Shown here: positions 51,479-64,000 of the stretch, piece after piece
Numbering within the stretch: position 1 is the stretch's first letter
Layout of the letters: each line of letters opens with the position of its first letter
Assembly: GCA_030737835.1 (NCBI GenBank)
Contig: CM060857.1
Coordinates: 15,449,496-15,513,495 of the forward strand
From: Acorus gramineus
Taxonomy: Eukaryota > Streptophyta > Magnoliopsida > Acorales > Acoraceae
Length of the DNA: 64,000 bases
Reading direction: 5' to 3'
Notes under the pieces: generated by a model
Told to the model about the DNA's origin: nothing
What the model saw: the letters and a program-made list of their open reading frames with translations, nothing else
Database searches by the model: none
Program-made: the position numbers and the translations under genes

Positions 51479-54400
51479 ATGCTGTTCCAGGTGGGGGGAC
51501 AGGGCGCCCGGCCGACCTTCTTCGAGATGGCGGCGGCTCTCCAGCTCCCCGCGAGTCTCCGAGCCGCTCTCACCTACTCAATCGGTGTACGTCCCGAAAT
51601 CCCTCTCTCTTAGTCGATCTCAGCGGGTTCGTGTTGTGGCGGTGAATTGAATTGTTAGACGAGCGAGAAAACCCTAGATTTTGAACCATGAACATGATCT
51701 GTGCAGGTGCTGGCGCTGCGGAGGCCATTCCTGCACAAGGTGTTGGATTACGATGACGAGTTCTTCTCGCTGTTGATGATGGTTCTCGAAACCCACAGCT
51801 TGAGAACTACAGGTCATTGTTTGTTGAATTGTCTGTTTTTTGCTGAAAAATGAATGTCTCGGATTCATGTGTTTGATGAGGATTGAGCATCTATTAGTTG
51901 AAAATTCTGTTTCTTGTCACAATAACCGCATATCATTGCTTCATTGGTTTAACCTTGATATGATGAGGTTTCCTGATGTGGAATGTTCACCAGTTTGTGG
52001 TTTCTGTTTCTTCTGAACTTCAAGTGTGATGTTTGGGAACTCAATCCTATGGAATTTTGTTCCTTGTTCATGTTTTTGTCGATGTGCTCTGCCCAAAATC
52101 CGTTATCTTGTTGGGAAATCTGCAACCACTCTATGTGCCACCTAGTATATTATTTTTCTAGCTGGGTTTTTATTTTGCTGTATGTGAAATATCAAGTATA
52201 CAGTGTGTTTCAACAATTTGGTGTGTAAAGGGAACTATCTCATTACAAGTTGAACAATGAACCTAGAGCTTGATTTTTAAACCAGCCACAATACCCATCC
52301 TTTTCGTAGATTACTATAGTGTTGAAATGTTTATCAATCAGATAAGACTATTATTAACATCCAGCACACTGATTGTGATCCATAATTAGAACTCAGATGG
52401 ATGATGTTTCATATGTTGATTGTGACATGCAACATGCAAATGCATACTAGAATTAATAAGGTCGCCTGGAATTGGTTTTATTGTTATTTCATCACTTGAA
52501 AGTTGGAAGCACTAAAATCATTTTACTTATTTTCTCTGTTCCGTGTTAATATTCAGATGCTTCATTTTCCGAGTCTTTGTATGGTCTTCGGAGGAGGGCG
52601 GTGAGGATTGTACAAAGGAAAAATGTGTCCAAGATGGACTCGACCAGTAGTCTCCACCATTCTGGGCTAGGAAAGCACCAGAAAGTTCTCTCAGTTGTAT
52701 TTCTGGTACTGAATCTTTTGTGACGAGATTTACTGAGAATATGCATGCTATTTATTGTATGACGAATGTTCAAGGGAAATGTCAAATATCTTTTGATAGA
52801 ATTCTTTAATAATATTGTCTCATGGATTTAAGATGAACCCCTACATTCACCATGTCATTTGGATTTAGGTTGTCTTGCCGTATTTCAAGTCAAAGTTGCA
52901 TTCTATCTATAACAAGGAAAGAGAGGCAAGGCTTCAAGCAAGTTTATGGGGAAACGACGATACCAATTATTTCATCAATGAAGGAGGAGAATTTTCTCAT
53001 GAGCGACAGGAACCTTCAACTGCAGAGGCGTCAAGCATGGCAGGCCTTAAAAAGAGAATGAAGGCAATTGTAACTGCCTGTTATCCTTGGCTACATGCAA
53101 CTAATGAAGGTAAAAATCACTCAACATACTTGAAGTCATGTTTTGCATGTGAGATGTTAAGTCAGCATTCAAGTATTCATATTAATGCATGTTAATTATT
53201 CTCTGCTTGCACGCCTGATCCTTATAACATCTCTGTTTTATCTTATAAATAATTGTTTATAACGTAATTTTTTTTGCAGGATTGTCATTTGGTTATCAAT
53301 TGTTATATCTGTTGGATGCTACTGGATTCTACACCCCAGGACTCCACTTGCTGGGTGTTCATGTCTGCCGTGCAACCGGACAGGAGCTGGTAGTAGCTTA
53401 ATAACTTTTTACCTTTCGGAGTTTATAAATTATTTGTTATACTATCACAATTCCCTATATAAAACAGGCATCGTCATGTTTACACGTAATTAGCTATTTT
53501 TAGAGCTTGAAGAAGTCTAGCAGTTTCCAATATGCTTGATTGATTTTCTGAAAATCTTTTGAAGTCCATCTCTCTTAATTATCATGTCTGTAAACTTCAT
53601 TAGGAGTAATGTCATTTTCTGTTATACAGTCATTGAGAAGTGATTTGCTTACATGACTGACACAATTAAAAGGTATTTTGATAATTTTGGTTTAATGATA
53701 GTCAAAAAATAACATAGGCAGAACTAGAATATGAAATGCAATTTATATGTTGTTATTCGTGCCACTTTTAAAGGGGGAGAGAAAACCTAATCCCATGTGT
53801 TCCAAATTGTGTAAGCATAAGAATCATCTCCCAAATTCTCCTCTTCCATCCACGTCCATGCTAAGCACATGCAGTCATGTGTAACTTAAAAGTATACTGC
53901 AATTACTAAAAGCAACGTGTGCCAGACATTTTGTCCAGTGCGCTATAAATCTACTATGATTTATTATCTGCTGTGTATATTATTTCTGTCATTGTCTGCT
54001 TTCTTTATCAAATAGGCAAGTAATTATGAGGCTTCTTGGAGCAAGATGGTTACATACCTGTTCATCCATGTTACATAGGTTGGATTTGGACTATGCGTTT
54101 TTTTCCCCTCTTGTTTATTTATTTATTTATTTGGGGGAGGGGGGGTGTCAAGTAGCATGTGTTTTGATTGTGTTTTACTTGTGAACTGTTCTAAATTATG
54201 CACTTTTATTGGATATTTTTTCTTTATCTAACTACTATAGTGGGTTTTCATCCATTGTCAAGGTAGATGGATTCTTCTTCTAGAATATCAAAGATGAGAA
54301 ACCGTGAAATAGAGAGACTACGTGGTCCTCCTTGGTTGAAGGTATAGTTTTATCATTTTGGCTGACTGAACATCTGTGATGGGGAGAATATTGATCTCCT

Positions 54401-55813
54401 GACATCACAGTTAGTTTACTTCATTTCTCCTGTCACCATCACTTCGTTAAAATTGGAAAATGTCTGCCTACAGTAGCATTCTTATAGATAATTTTCCATC
54501 CAATGCAGGCGTTACAAAGGGTGCTACTGACTTGCATGTATGCTTCATTGGACTATGCTCAAAGTGGTTTAATTGCTGCAGTCTTTTTTTTCAAGGTGAG
54601 TGTTGCAGTCCTATTCTTTTATTTTTAATTTTCTCTATATGTTATCTTGAAATTATGGGGATCATGGTAGGGACCCATGTTATGATTGGTAAAAATATAT
54701 CGCACATGTACTTCAGATATTATCAAATTTATATGCACCAACAAATTGTGTTTAGAATAATCGTGTTTTTAAAATCTACAGAATTCAAGTGATCAGTTCT
54801 ATAGATTTTTTGAGGATTCACAATGAATAAATTCCTAATAAGGCCAAGTATCAGGTATAAATTTTCCCTGTCAAACATCCGCTCTCCGTTACATGAAGCC
54901 TCTATTCTTATGATGTGAAAACACTCATTGAAATTTTGGTCGTTCTAGTTGTGTATTAACCCTTTTAAATACACACAAACTTTTACCAAAAAAAAAATTC
55001 ACACAAAAATCGAATGGTGAAGCTTGTTGTATTCTATTTTTCTAACTTTTACTAAAAAAATCGCACAAAGTCTTCTATTTTTCACTATGGCAGAATGCCT
55101 TGATGTTGACATGAATTTCTACCTCCAAGCTATCACTGGAAGAGTCTAAATTCAGAATTAATTACCTCAAGTTGACTTCCATGCCTTGAACAACTGCCTG
55201 TTTATGTTCTGTAGATGATGGAGTGGTGGTATCAATCTGCCGAAGAAAGAATGTCTGCCCCAACTGTATATCCTCCACCTCCACCACCACCGCCTCCGAA
55301 GGTGAGTTCTTAATTTGCCCAATCTGATGTATTAGCCATGGAACATGTACTGCAGTTCTCAACTCTGTACATATTTATACTGGGATTGGATTTTCATTGT
55401 GATAAGCATGTCTATACCACCCTAAATTCCCAGATCAAGCTACCTGAATATCCTCTCACACTGGTTTTTCAATGATTTCTACTGAATCTGATATAGGTTG
55501 CGGAAGATGGGATTCCATTGCCACCTGATAGAACATTGTGCCCCTTGTGCACACAAAAGCGGGTGAATCCATCAGTTGTTACAGTTTCTGGTTTTGCCTT
55601 TTGTTATCCTTGCATATTCAAATACGTATCACAGGTAACTCATCTCACACAAGCTTCCTTTCTTGGAAGAAAATATCATGACATGTCACGTCCCGGTGAC
55701 CTTTTCTTTCCCCTCATACTTCCGCTCTTGTTTCCCTGCAGTATAAACGATGCCCAGTCACATTGATGCCTGCAACCGTAGACCAGATAAGGAGACTCTT
55801 CCACGATTTGTGA
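51479..55813 (+). CDS. PEX12: Peroxisome biogenesis protein 12 (peroxin PEX12)
   Basis: RING-type subunit of the PEX2-PEX10-PEX12 ubiquitin ligase in the peroxisomal membrane, which recycles the import receptor PEX5. Ten exons: 51479-51586, 51707-51812, 52557-52705, 52869-53109, 53280-53389, 54267-54341, 54509-54595, 55215-55301, 55497-55634 and 55742-55813. All phases close, giving 390 residues (Arabidopsis ~393). Typical blocks are PTFFEMAAALQLPASLRAAL, PYFKSKLHSIYNKEREARL, LSFGYQLLYLLDATGFY, ERLRGPPWLK and EWWYQSAEERMSAPTVYPPP with a proline run. The C-terminal RING has Cys336, 339, 357, 360 and 371 but lacks the other ligands, as is normal for PEX12, which binds one zinc. The start MLFQVGG is in the family position. 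Confidence 0.96.
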
Positions 55814-56525
55814 AAAATGAAAATGCATAAAATGTGCGAGGTCTGTAGACCATGCAAGGATTCAGGGCAGTTGAAAGAACTAAGGTTCACTAGGAACATG
55901 GACAGGCGCTTTTGAAGGGGATTTAAAAAAAAAACTAATTGAGGTCTGCCCATACAGTCTGTTGCAGGGGGGCTTGTTAACCTCGCCAGTCGCCATCTTG
56001 GATTGTTTGGCATGTTTAACTGAAGAAAAATAATAATATTAGACATTCAAGTGTAATGTGTACATAATTATGTAAGCTTTGCTGATGATGATGCATTGCA
56101 TGGAATCCATTTTGTATGGCAGCTCGTAGGAATTCGGTTGTTTACTTGATGAATTGTGGTTTGTAACTTTAATTTAAACATAATCCAAACTCATCTTAAA
56201 TTTTCTTGGAAATTAAACATATTCTACATAGTTCCAATAATAAAAAAAATACCAAAATACTTGAAAGATTATCGCATGAGTCCATCGCTTAAATAATGTC
56301 AGTATAAATTAAAATCTCAATCGACTACCCACAAGTTATGTTTTAGAAAAGAAATAACTGAATGTACATGTATATATTGGTGATCAAATGAACGAAGTAT
56401 ATACAATCCGGCAATCAAATAAGATTCTCACAATCTTGAATTCAAGACAAAAACACACTCTTATTCTCTTATACAGCCCACACAATGGAAGAACAGAGGA
56501 GGCAGAGAGAGGTCCATGACCATGA
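55814..56525. other. Convergent 3' region, PEX12 / PGR5
   Basis: About 710 bp between two stop codons facing each other. It holds both 3' UTRs. No gene or mobile element is seen. Confidence 0.6.
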
Positions 56526-57524
56526 TCACGCAAGAAACCCGAGCCGCTCTCCGTTCTTCTTCGCAATGCGAATCAATCCCTGCCTCAGCTTACTGTCCGC
56601 ACCTATCGATTTACAGAACTCCGTGATCACCTGTTCATGAATTCAAACCATTGCATTTCAGTCCTTCTATATAAGGTTAAACCCCTGTTTTGGTTTGTTA
56701 ATAACTTATCCAAGCAAATAATAGTTAAATGGAAACAGAGAAGAATTAAGGCTCCGTTTGGAGACGGTGGGGGAGCAAGAACAATGCCAATTTTCCTGGC
56801 GTCCAAAGATTAGCTTTCCCCATCACAGAATTAATTTTTATTTTTATTGTACATGTCCTGTTAATTTGGAAGAATGAATAGGAATAGATTATACCAACTT
56901 CTCCAGGTATAGAACAGAATTTATTCAAATTTATTTAAACATAATTATTACATTTTATCCATACTAAAAAAGACATGTTGCGGATTTTTAAAATCCCGAG
57001 TTCAGCTTTTGAAGAGAAAAAAAAAATAAAAAAGCGTTGTTTTTGTTAGATTTTCAATCGTTGAATCAAAGATTAAAAAATTAAACGTTGAAAATGTGTT
57101 TGAATAAGTGTGAAAGAATTTTTAATTTTTTAAATACAAAATCCATCTAAAATACAAACTAAATTTATTCACACCTTATTCATTCTCTTTATTCACATCT
57201 TATTCACAGAACAAACAAACGAGGACATGCATAAGATTTGGTTTGACTTACCTGAGAGTGAAGTGCAATGGCCTTGCCGCGTAACTGATTGAACCGCTTC
57301 GGTCCGACGACGTTCCTGGCGACCACGACCAGCGGTGCGAAGAGCCCCTTCCCCTCGTTCACGTTCTTCATCATGGGTCTGGACCGGACCGGCTTCCCGA
57401 ACCGAACGCGTCCATGGACCATGTTAGCCAACATGGCCCGGTCTTCGCCGCCCATGGAGGTTCCCCAGCTTCCATGGAAGGATGAGGGAGGTAAGGATTT
57501 CAAACCTGTCAATGAAGTTGCCAT
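56526..57524 (-). CDS. PGR5: PROTON GRADIENT REGULATION 5 (PGR5), chloroplast
   Basis: Small thylakoid-associated protein needed for antimycin-sensitive cyclic electron flow around photosystem I; partner PGRL1. Exons 57524-57252 and 56630-56526 give 125 residues. Residues 1 to ~48 form the transit peptide, including the conserved SSFHGSWGTSMGGED. The mature part carries PMMKNVNEGKGLFAPLVVV, GPKRFNQLRGKAIALHSQ and then EFCKSIGADSKLRQGLIRIA. The single mature cysteine and the C-terminal KKNGERLGFLA are kept, including the glycine (122 here) at the site of the Arabidopsis pgr5-1 change (G130S). It is slightly shorter than the 133 residues of Arabidopsis because of the transit peptide. The ATG has a good context (CACCATGG). 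Most of the intron is a MITE-like insert. Confidence 0.97.
56751..57224. mobile_element. MITE-like element filling the PGR5 intron
   Basis: The left end GGCTCCGTTTGGAGAC and right end CAAACAAACGAGGAC are rough inverted repeats. Near the right end TTATTCACA is repeated. It occupies most of the 621-bp intron. No target duplication is visible and no sibling copy was aligned in full, so borders are approximate. Confidence 0.4.
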
Positions 57525-57579
57525 GGTGTTCTTAGAGTGGAGAAAGGAAGGAATGGGAGATTGTTATTTTTGGATGTTT

Positions 57580-57586
57580 TATTATA
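57580..57586 (-). promoter_or_regulatory. TATA box of PGR5
   Basis: Minus-strand TATAATA about 56 bp upstream of the ATG, with a GATAA (I-box core) on the plus strand just beyond it. The short spacing to the ATG is tight but workable for a short leader. Confidence 0.45.
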
Positions 57587-57599
57587 GAGTGAGGTGATA

Positions 57600-58389
57600 A
57601 TGTGTTTAGTTGAGGGCCTTATATTTTGAGGCATGATATGAGCCACACATTGAGTGAGGGGGCTTTGGAATTATCGTAGCGGGTTTTGAAATTTTTTTTT
57701 TTATATTTATTAAAAATAGATTCTTTTAATTTAAAATAAAGTGATATATATTTTTTATCAAAATATATATTTATTAGATGATATTTATAATTTAAAAATA
57801 ATTAAATGTGTTTACTTTATTAAAAGAGATATATATTATTTAAAAAAAATCAAAACAAGACTCTAAATGGAGTTGTGACTAACAATTATTTATATAATCC
57901 ACTGATATTAAAGGAGAAGTTACAAGCAAATGAATATTAAAGGAACGACCGAAAGAAATCGATAGAAGATCGAGAATATCAGTAGTCATCCATATTGTAA
58001 TTCAGTATTATGTTTTATAATTGATATTTGTATAGATCAGACCACTTAAATCAAAATAAAAAATCATCCATACAATTTATAAATCATTGCAATAGCTGTG
58101 CAGATTTAAGTTCAGTGAATTCAAGAATTTTATCATTATCAAGGAGTCTGATTAATTATATTAGCACATTACATTACATGTGTGCTTTTTAATATTATTT
58201 CCCCCACAAAACTTTAACAATGGTTCATTTTTTTTATTGTTATTTATTGTCAGTTTATCATCTTAATATATTAAATTTGCAATATAAAGCATACCATCAA
58301 GAAAATTCAAACAGTTATACAACAAAAATCTGTTCCGTAGACATTCATGAGGGAAGCAACAAAAAAGAGGCCCTCTTTAAATAAAAAAA
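57600..58389. other. PGR5 promoter and INT2 3' region
   Basis: AT-rich spacer between the PGR5 start and the INT2 stop. Beyond the TATA box noted above, no gene or element is recognised. Confidence 0.5.
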
Positions 58390-61300
58390 TCATTTATTTG
58401 TCTGATCTTTAGGGGTGCTTTTCTTCCAGAACTTGAAGTTGAAACTCCTCTTCTCCAGCATCTTCTCAACCTCTTCAAACGCCAGTCCTTTCGTCTCCGG
58501 AACGAAGAAATATATCAATATGAGCGCGATAAGAGAGAGCCCGCAGAACACGAGGAAGGTGTACGCGGTCCCAACAGTTTCTGTTAGACTTAAAAAAGTC
58601 TGGGTGACAATAAGATTCGAAACCCAGTTAGCCACCGCAGCCATTCCACCACACAGTCCTCGGAATCTCAGTGGGTATATCTCAGAATTAACAATCCATG
58701 GGACACTTCCCATGCCTGGCGAGTAAGAGATGATGTACAGCGCAAGACCAATGAGAGCCAGCCATCCAAAGCGGCTTGGGCATCCTTGGGTGTACCATGG
58801 GCGGTGCTCACCACGGCATGCGCTCTTCACTGTTGGATTGGATGCCAAACATGCACCAGGGAGAAGCTGCGCAAAAATTCAAGATGCGAATGGTTTTATT
58901 TACAGATTCTATAAAAAAAAGACCAAGAAACAATGGCATGCAGTATTGACATATAAGCATCAAAGCTGCTATCTATTAAGTGAGATGGTCTTTTATGATC
59001 GACTAAGGGAAAATTGAAGTACAGAAAGTGAAATGTTTTCAAGGAAAACAATTGCTACTGACTTTCAATTCTACAGTTATTATTTGTCCAAGTATAACTA
59101 AAACATTGTCCTTATGAAGTATAACTACCTAAAAATACAATATGCAGCATTTGAATGGATACATAGTACATGCATATACCTAATCACTAATTCCAATTAT
59201 ACCAACACAAAATTACCAACCAATAGGTGCAGAGTTGAATGAACATACCCATAACTTTCTCTTGCCATTGATCTCATTGCATAATAAGATCATAACATAA
59301 ATATATCTATCAAAAGATAACTTGATTCACGTGTATAAATTGGTTTTGTTGGCGAATTTGTCAGATTTTCAACTTTCAAACACAAGGAAAAAAGGATCAG
59401 ACCAAGAAATAAAGTCACATGTGAAGGGAAGACTTACATTGTTTCCATCATGCGCACAGAATCCACATTTAGATGCAGCTTTCAAGCAGTTTATGCAGTT
59501 CCACTGCATGTTTGAGGCCGCCCTGTATTCAGGACAAGTATAGTTTCCAAAATGGCCAGTCTCTAGACTACTAACTGGCGGGGAATGTGTTTCGGCTGCA
59601 ACAAAAACCCCAGTTAATAGCCCAAGACATACCACGATTCCGATCAAGCTGTAAAGAAGCAGCTTTCGCCTCCCAGTTCTATCGACAAAATAGATACTGA
59701 CAATTGAGCCAATGGCATTGAGGCCCGATGTAATGAGAGAGAGTGCCAATGCAGTTTTGTTGGAAGCAAAACCAGCCAACTGAACTATGGTTGGGCTGTA
59801 ATACATAACAGTGTTTATGCCCACAAACTGTTGAGCAACCTGGCAAATGATACCCGCAATAAGACCTCGTCGGACAACAACAGTGGTCCATGCTTTATAG
59901 ATTTTCTTGAAAATGTTAGTCTCCCCAATGGATCCGTCCTCGGCTATCTCATTTTCCACTGATGTCTTTAATGCATCAATCTCTCCTTCGACTTCATGAG
60001 CAGGGTATATCTTCCGCAAGATATCCTCAGCCTCTGCCACTCTACCCTGTTTAATGACAGATAATGATAATATGAGAGCATATTATCTAAAGCTCCTCTT
60101 TAGAGACCTTGGCAAATCAAAATTGGTTTACACAGAACCAAAGGATTCTTAAAATATTGATTGGCAGCCATGTTTCAGAGAAAAGTTAAAGAAGATGCAG
60201 CTGCTAATAACTTGAATAATAGTAGCTTCACAAATTCTCATAATGAAAGATACTAACATACTGTAGGTGAAAGTTTTCAAAATAAATTTTATCTTAAAAA
60301 TATATCACCTTTCTGTAAAGCCACCTAGGAGACTCGGGAAGCCCCCACATCAAAAGAAACTGAACTAAAGCAGGAACTCCAGCTACTCCAAGCATCCAAC
60401 GCCAGGTTCCTGGTGCCTGTAATAAATAACATCAGATAATCTTAGTAATAAGAGTCCACTACAGTGGTGATTAGATTTTTTTTTTTTAGATGTACGAATA
60501 TTACCTTGGTGAAAGCTAGATTTATAAGATATGATAAAAATTGACCGCCTGTTATAAGCAACCCGTTTGTGCTAACAAGTGCACCTCTGATTCTAGCCGG
60601 AGAAGCTTCAGAAATGTAGAGGGGTGCAGTCATTGAGGCCATTCCAACTCCTAACCCAACAAAGACCCTGCCAATGATTATCACTTCAGGAGTGGGGGCA
60701 AGGGCCATCACAAGAGCACCAATGAGAAACAAGATATCGGCAATCAATATTGATATTCGCCTCCCAAATTTATCGTTCATCCATCCACCAACTCCAGCAC
60801 CAATTATAGCACCTGCCACAGCCATGCTGACAATGGTTTCCTACAAATGGGCAGGATTTTCAGTCGCAAATACAACAAAAGCTTGATGTATGGAGACGAC
60901 ACGATTTCATTATTGACACAAAAAGTTAATTTGGAACACAAGAAGTTTACCTGTAAGACAGTCTTTCTATCGACGGATCTGAAGTCATCTCGGATGTAGA
61001 GAAGTGCACCTGATATCACCCCTGTAAATTATTATGAAGATAGTCAGTTTATATCTATAGAAGAGAACCTCATCTTCCTACAAATTTTCTATCCGTATGA
61101 AGGTGGTCTCCTTGGATGACTCATGCTAATATAATGTCTCTAAAATCAAAGTCTGACAACCACTCTTAAACATGAGAGCATCAACATCAACAAAGACTCA
61201 CTAGGATTTTGTGAGGCCACATTTTGTATGTTTATTCTTACATCGGTCTATATAACAATAGGATTTTCTCAACCCAACTAAAAAAATGAAAACCTCCCCT

Positions 61301-62258
61301 TAGTCCACGTAATAACGAAAAAATGGAGACCATGCGTTGATGTTCTGTGATGAAGATAATTTGAGAAAATATCTATTATTCTACACTTGCTTCACTCATC
61401 ATGTCATCTCTTTACATGAGTTAGCTCTTGATGCCAATGTCTGTTATTACTCGGATCAAGAAGCTCTATATTTGAATGCTTTCCTTTTTAGGGAAATTTA
61501 TTAGCAAACTTAATTAATTGGACTTCTTTCAAAATTAACAATCTTTTTTGAAACCATACATAAATATTCAAAACCTTCCATCAATTATAATTTACGGAAG
61601 AATGAGAACATACGAACATGGCATTAACATGATGGATTTCACTATACAGCACAAGGTTTAATATTGAGTATCAACTATGTTTATCTATTGAAGGACACCA
61701 TCTCCCCCAAAACAGGTATCTTTTATATATTATTATATGCGAAAGATTCCAAAGCCACCCAACTGTTTGATTTTCAATGTGGCACTAAATTACATTTCAA
61801 TCACCATTTCCATATGAGAAAAATACAAAAAAGCCCATTCACTGACATCAATTCATATAATAAGATGACTTGAATCCAAGCTCATTGAAAATTAGAGGAA
61901 AACATATCATAAAAATACATCTATATTTGACGCAAATTCTCATTAACATTTTACTCTGACATAGATTCTACAAACAAGCAAATTGACCCTGCCCCAATTT
62001 CTCTGGTCTTTTTGCCATGCATCATAACTAGCTTATCAGGAAAATCACATTGAAAAACATTTTATTCACTTTAGTTAGTAAATTTACACCAAGACGTAAA
62101 TTTTGTTTTTAATTTTTTTTTATACCTGTGTCGTAGCCAAAAAGAAGACCGCCAATGCCAGCTGAAAATGCAAGGCGTAATATATATGGATGCTTCAATG
62201 ACAAATTTAAGCACTCCTTAAACGCTGTTTTATCAGGTTTGTGAACACCTCCTTCCAT
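58390..62258 (-). CDS. INT2: Inositol transporter, INT2-type (MFS sugar porter)
   Basis: Proton-coupled myo-inositol (or related cyclitol) symporter, probably of the plasma membrane. Exons 62258-62126, 61021-60951, 60840-60505, 60416-60309, 60046-59438 and 58866-58390 give 577 residues (Arabidopsis INT2 ~580). Sugar-porter marks are present: [26 protein letters not shown] in loop 2-3, [10 protein letters not shown] before the central loop, [18 protein letters not shown] in TM7, DRTGRRK in loop 8-9 and VPETKG near the end; twelve membrane segments are expected. Between TM9 and TM10 lies the cysteine-rich extracellular loop typical of INT2-INT4 and absent from INT1 ([30 protein letters not shown]). 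The tail [12 protein letters not shown] is close to INT2. INT2 rather than INT4 is inferred from memory of these features. Confidence 0.94.
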
Positions 62259-62316
62259 TTTATGCAGACAAGGCACTTGTTCTCCCAATCAATCGAAGAT
62301 GCACAAGTGACAAAAC

Positions 62317-63509
62317 CTACAAAGCCATAACTTAACAAATCAGGAATTGGCCATTCAGATACTACCAATGTATAACAATACGAGAGAGAGAGATGGGATT
62401 TCAGATACATGAAACAAAACTCAGCAGAACAAGCAGGCAACTATTAGAAATTATTCATTCCATCGAACAATTTTTTTAAAAAAAAAACATGAAAATTTAT
62501 AATGAAGTCATTATGTCTTCTCAAGAGCACATAACAATTATTAAAAAAAGATGAAATTTAAATTGTAAATTTGTAATATACTTGGGTGATAAGAAGTTTA
62601 ACTAAAAAACACAATTTTGAATTTGCTCATAAAACTATCGGTGTAACAAAGGGTCTTGGACATCAAGCAATCTGTGCATTAAAGCAGATTAAGCATGTGA
62701 TGAAGCATTTTTGGTAATTGTATCAATTATTATTGGGGCATAGGCGATGAGTATGTGGATATAATCTCATCCAAATCAATGAACACACGTGTATTCATTG
62801 ATACAACAAGTGAACAGAAATCTGACTACAGATAATTAAAAATAGTATATAACAATGTAGTTTATCATAGATTGAAATCTGAATCATCCATCACAGTCTG
62901 CCCACAAGAGGTCCTATATTGTGTAGATCACCATGGGATCATTTGGGATTTGATCTGTATTTGAACATACAGGCATTCGTGTTTCAATCTGAAGTGGGCC
63001 ATCACAAGACCTGGCTTATACATGATAAATGAAAGCCTCTTTTTCATCAAATCATGGCATATAATATAAAAGTTGATATGGACCACTTGTTAATTTAACA
63101 ACCAAAGAAGATGACCCACAAAACAAACTCTTGTACCCACAAAAGAAACATTAGAGAGAGAGACAGTTCATGTACTCTGGTCCAGTACGAAAGTATAAGA
63201 GGCCATCATTTTCACTAAAACAAATAAGAAATCTGTCTTTTAACCTAAGTGGATCAAAAAAATGATTTCATCTTATCAACTAAAAAAAATACTGAAAATT
63301 AAAAAATGGAAACATTTTGATCTTCAACTGAGAAAAAAAAGGGAAAAAAGTGGAACCCACTGCCCACAAAACATTTTCGACAGACACACACATCGATTCA
63401 ATCAAAATCAGAACCACCCAAAGAAGACCCATATCTTATAATCTCATAAGCAACCCAAAATCAAATAAAAATAAATTCATAATAATAAAAAAAAACCATG
63501 AAACCTTAC
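62317..63509 (-). other. Leader intron of INT2
   Basis: On the minus strand a donor CTGTTG|GTAAGG (63510/63509) and an acceptor GGCTTTGTAG|GTTTTG (62317/62316) would leave a 58-nt leader exon (62316-62259) before the ATG. Both sites have good consensus. A 1.2-kb leader intron is predicted from sequence only. Confidence 0.5.
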
Positions 63510-64000
63510 CAACAGTTTCCCTCCACTCTGTCTGTCTTCCCTCTCTCACAAATGAAAGAGAATGTTTAAATTTTAGTTCTTCCCAAAGCTGTTTATCCCC
63601 AAATATAAATATGAATCAATAAATGCTGTTCTTTTATTAACAAAAAAAATATAAAAAACAAAGCTTATCCAAAAAATGTCTCAGTCAATATTATTCCGAA
63701 AAAAGAGAGAGTGAGAGATTGTCAGAGAAAAGCAGATATGTCACTGCGTGTTATCAGAATCAGAAAAAACCCAATCAAAGCTCCACCCTTTAATTCAGGA
63801 TTTGTTGTGCTGGATGTTGCCACTCCACACATATTCTAAAAAAATGAATTTTTTTTTATTTGGGTCAAATTTTGAAATAATGAGGAGATTTTGTTGGGTG
63901 ATTGTGATCATAAAAAAAAAAAGAGATTTGTGTAGGTATAATCATGGTATTCGTGGTGATCCGTTATTACGGGGAAATTTTAGATTTGGGGAATATTTAC
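63510..64000 (-). promoter_or_regulatory. Leader exon 1 and promoter side of INT2
   Basis: A GA-rich leader stretch (minus strand) within about 63510-63720 precedes the donor. The rest, to the window edge, should be promoter. No convincing TATA box was chosen. Confidence 0.35.

Noticed and set aside
55497..55813. Apparent loss of zinc ligands in the PEX12 RING
   Set aside because: PEX12 proteins normally have a partial RING binding one zinc, so this is family-typical and not a defect.

Overview
The window is nuclear DNA of a flowering plant. Every protein-coding gene has the exon/intron layout of a plant gene, the intergenic DNA is AT-rich, and the repeats are plant-type MITEs, SINE/LINE insertions and a solo LTR. 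Several first or single large exons (peroxidase, glutathionyl-hydroquinone reductase) are much richer in GC than their surroundings. That and the PHR-type gene suggest a monocot with a modest-sized genome, but the species is inferred, not shown.

I could assemble ten multi-exon genes, nearly all with splice phases that close exactly, plus one small single-exon candidate. Left to right: PRP19/MAC3 (-, 5' half only, runs off the left edge); an N-terminally extended class III peroxidase (-); a CCT-motif protein (+) behind a promoter dense in ACGT cores; a SUVR-type WIYLD/pre-SET/SET histone methyltransferase (+); a glutathionyl-hydroquinone reductase/xi-class GST (-); ribosomal protein L23/uL14 (-); a small YDPxSYxLNFDD protein (+, tentative); a PHR1-type MYB-CC phosphate-starvation regulator (+) with uORFs and an apparent GC-AG intron; peroxin PEX12 (+); PGR5 of cyclic electron flow (-); and an INT2-type inositol transporter (-) with a leader intron.

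The long spacers hold mobile DNA: three same-orientation copies of a ~450-bp MITE (3.9, 5.3 and 24.4 kb), two inverted copies of a second MITE-like family (7.4 and 43.2 kb), a GC-rich ~219-bp MITE inside a SUVR intron, a tRNA-type SINE with a perfect 14-bp target duplication (9.66 kb), a 5'-truncated antisense LINE in a PHR intron (47.7 kb), a bare poly(A) retro-insertion (29.16 kb) and a 2.57-kb solo LTR flanked by GATTG (38.5-41.1 kb).

The genes do not form one pathway. They are ordinary neighbours covering splicing, chromatin, translation, phosphate signalling, peroxisome import, photosynthesis and inositol transport. I see no CRISPR, operon, toxin, virus or evident novel multi-gene system. 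The most notable items are the GC-AG intron plus uORF cluster in the PHR-type gene, the SINE family, the ACGT-dense promoter and the small uncharacterised protein.
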